The notes beneath the pieces were generated by a model. That model saw only the letters and a list, made by a program, of their open reading frames with translations, was not told where the DNA came from and searched no databases. Positions 62,735 through 64,000 of a stretch of 64,000 bases of DNA are shown in pieces (within the stretch, counting starts at the first letter, position 1; each line of letters starts with the position of its first letter). Source of the DNA: Terasakiella sp. SH-1. Lineage in GTDB: Bacteria > Pseudomonadota > Alphaproteobacteria > Rhodospirillales > Terasakiellaceae. Location of the stretch: the NCBI RefSeq assembly GCF_004564135.1, contig NZ_CP038255.1, positions 2,405,501 through 2,469,500 on the forward strand, in the 5' to 3' direction. The translations under genes and the position numbers were made by a program.

Positions 62735-64000
62735 TCATTTGCGACAATAAGCTTCAAACTCTTCAGGCGCCAAGGGCTTGCTATAATAATAGCCCTGGAT
62801 CATGTCACATTCCTGTTCCATCACAAATTTGCGTTGCTGCGGGCTTTCCACCCCTTCGGCCACCACTTTAATGCCCAGTTTATGCGCCATAACAATGATC
62901 GCTTCAACAAGGGCTGCATCCCCTTCATCACGATCCACATCCATAATAAAGGCCCGGTCAATTTTCAACACATCAAAGGAAAAACGTTTCAAGTAATTCA
63001 AAGATGAATAGCCTGTTCCAAAATCATCCAGATAAATCTGAACACCAAGATCACGGATATTTTCCAGTAATAATGCCGCCCCGTCCGGGTCTTGCATCAC
63101 CAGCGTTTCCGTAATTTCCAAAGACAGCTGCTTGGGTCGAACCCCATATGCCTGCATCACCCCTTGCAGTTTTTCAACCAAGTTTTGATTGCGCAACTGA
63201 TGGGGAGAAAGGTTCACCGCCACACGAATATCCTTAAGCTCCTCAACCGACTGCCAGTCATGAATTTGCTGACAGACCTGTTCCAGAACCTGCGCCCCAA
63301 TCTCGTCAATCAGCCCGGTCTCTTCGGCAATAGAGATAAAATAGCCCGGCCCGACAAGCCCCCTGGCCGGGTGGTTCCAACGCGCCAATGCCTCACAGGA
63401 AATGACATCGCCGCTTTTCACATCCACAACAGGTTGATAGTGAACAACAAATTCCTTCTTATCAATTGCCTGGCGTAATTCACGTTCCAGAACCATCGCC
63501 TCATGGGCGATTTTATTCATCTCAGGCGTATAGAAACGGAAACTGTTACGCCCCGCTTCCTTCGCCTGATACATGGCCGTATCGGCATTTCGCATCAAAG
63601 CTTCCAACGCCACCCCATCATCGGGATAAACCGTAATCCCGACACTGGCGGTCAAAAAGATATCATGGTCCAGCACCGAAAACGTCTGCGACATTTCTGC
63701 CAGAATTTTATTGGCAACCTTTTCAATATCATAGGAATGTTTGATATCTGGAATAATGACGGTGAACTCATCCCCGCCAAGGCGCGAAACCGTATCTGTT
63801 TCACGCACACAGCCGAGTAATCTTTTTGACGCATCCATCAACAGGGCATCACCGACATTATGCCCCAATGTATCATTCACCGACTTAAAACGATCCAGAT
63901 CGAGAAACATCAGGGCAACCTGCGTCCCATTTCTTTTGGCGCGCATCATCGCACGGCTGAGGCGATCCAAAAACAGGTTACGGTTGGGCAGACTGGTCAA
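62735..64000 (-). CDS. GGDEF-EAL protein, partial (N-terminus outside window)
   Basis: At least 421 residues, cut at the window end; the true start lies beyond base 64000. GGDEF: DALTSLPNRN-type start (TSLPNRNLFLDRL), signature GGDEF and I-site RETD intact. EAL: EALARW, NLSPHQL, EITETL, DDFGTGYSSL, LKIDRAF, AEGVE and IQGYYYSKPL all present. Both enzyme activities are therefore possible, but such hybrids usually favour one direction. It ends 36 bases before the hairpin that precedes bluB. Confidence 0.95.
   Translation of the reverse strand: MTSLPNRNLFLDRLSRAMMRAKRNGTQVALMFLDLDRFKSVNDTLGHNVGDALLMDASKRLLGCVRETDTVSRLGGDEFTVIIPDIKHSYDIEKVANKILAEMSQTFSVLDHDIFLTASVGITVYPDDGVALEALMRNADTAMYQAKEAGRNSFRFYTPEMNKIAHEAMVLERELRQAIDKKEFVVHYQPVVDVKSGDVISCEALARWNHPARGLVGPGYFISIAEETGLIDEIGAQVLEQVCQQIHDWQSVEELKDIRVAVNLSPHQLRNQNLVEKLQGVMQAYGVRPKQLSLEITETLVMQDPDGAALLLENIRDLGVQIYLDDFGTGYSSLNYLKRFSFDVLKIDRAFIMDVDRDEGDAALVEAIIVMAHKLGIKVVAEGVESPQQRKFVMEQECDMIQGYYYSKPLAPEEFEAYCRK

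Overview
The window looks like chromosomal DNA of a free-living, probably marine alphaproteobacterium (Rhodospirillales-like, for example the Terasakiella/Thalassospira neighbourhood). This is inferred from the moderate GC content, a sodium-pumping Nqr complex, and the density of PAS, GGDEF, EAL, two-component and hemerythrin genes. No rRNA, tRNA, transposase, integrase or CRISPR array was seen. Gene density is high, with many 1-8 base overlaps.

Layout. 1-1182: 5' part of a polysaccharide flippase gene, running off the window start. 1290-8786, minus: nqrABCDEF, then nqrM and the flavin transferase gene apbE. 8919-13649, minus: an unrecognised 420-residue protein, a bacteriohemerythrin, two adjacent degenerate GGDEF-EAL proteins and a single-domain response regulator. 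13739-27689: a PAS histidine kinase (minus), a CheA-like PAS/Hpt kinase (plus), gap (GAPDH), a hybrid kinase (plus), a PAS-GGDEF-EAL protein (minus) and an unknown exported protein. 27888-28799: phosphatidylserine decarboxylase. 29186-30606: hemerythrin plus a REC-ATPase regulator. 30870-32308: a divergent pair of unknown proteins that share a domain, separated by a perfect 21-bp inverted repeat. 32330-38885: two divergent signalling operons, each with a CheX-like phosphatase and a CheY-like receiver; one adds a CheA-like kinase, the other an EAL protein and a cyclic-nucleotide-binding protein. 38886-49642: a rhodanese-MBL protein, unknown proteins, two diguanylate cyclases, a PhoD-like phosphatase with a second REC-ATPase regulator, and a histidine kinase. 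49792-51841: a three-gene DUF2249/12-TM/hemerythrin operon behind an FNR-type box. 51887-55349: DHH phosphoesterase and two unknown proteins. 55470-59163: cobalamin riboswitch and an ECF cobalt transporter (cbiK-like, cbiM, cbiL-like, cbiQ, cbiO). 59308-64000: unknown 559-residue protein, CinA-like protein, small membrane protein, bluB and a GGDEF-EAL protein cut by the window end.

How it fits together. Three themes stand out. First, sodium and redox energetics: Nqr with its maturation factors. Second, signalling: three hemerythrins next to receivers, REC-ATPase proteins and c-di-GMP enzymes suggest that oxygen or NO is coupled to c-di-GMP and phosphorelay output. Third, cobalamin: a B12 riboswitch on a cobalt importer, with bluB (lower-ligand synthesis) about 3 kb away. 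The most interesting candidates for something undescribed are the twin CheX/CheY operons with CheW-less CheA-like kinases, the divergent paralogue pair with its inverted-repeat operator, and the hemerythrin-coupled REC-ATPase genes.
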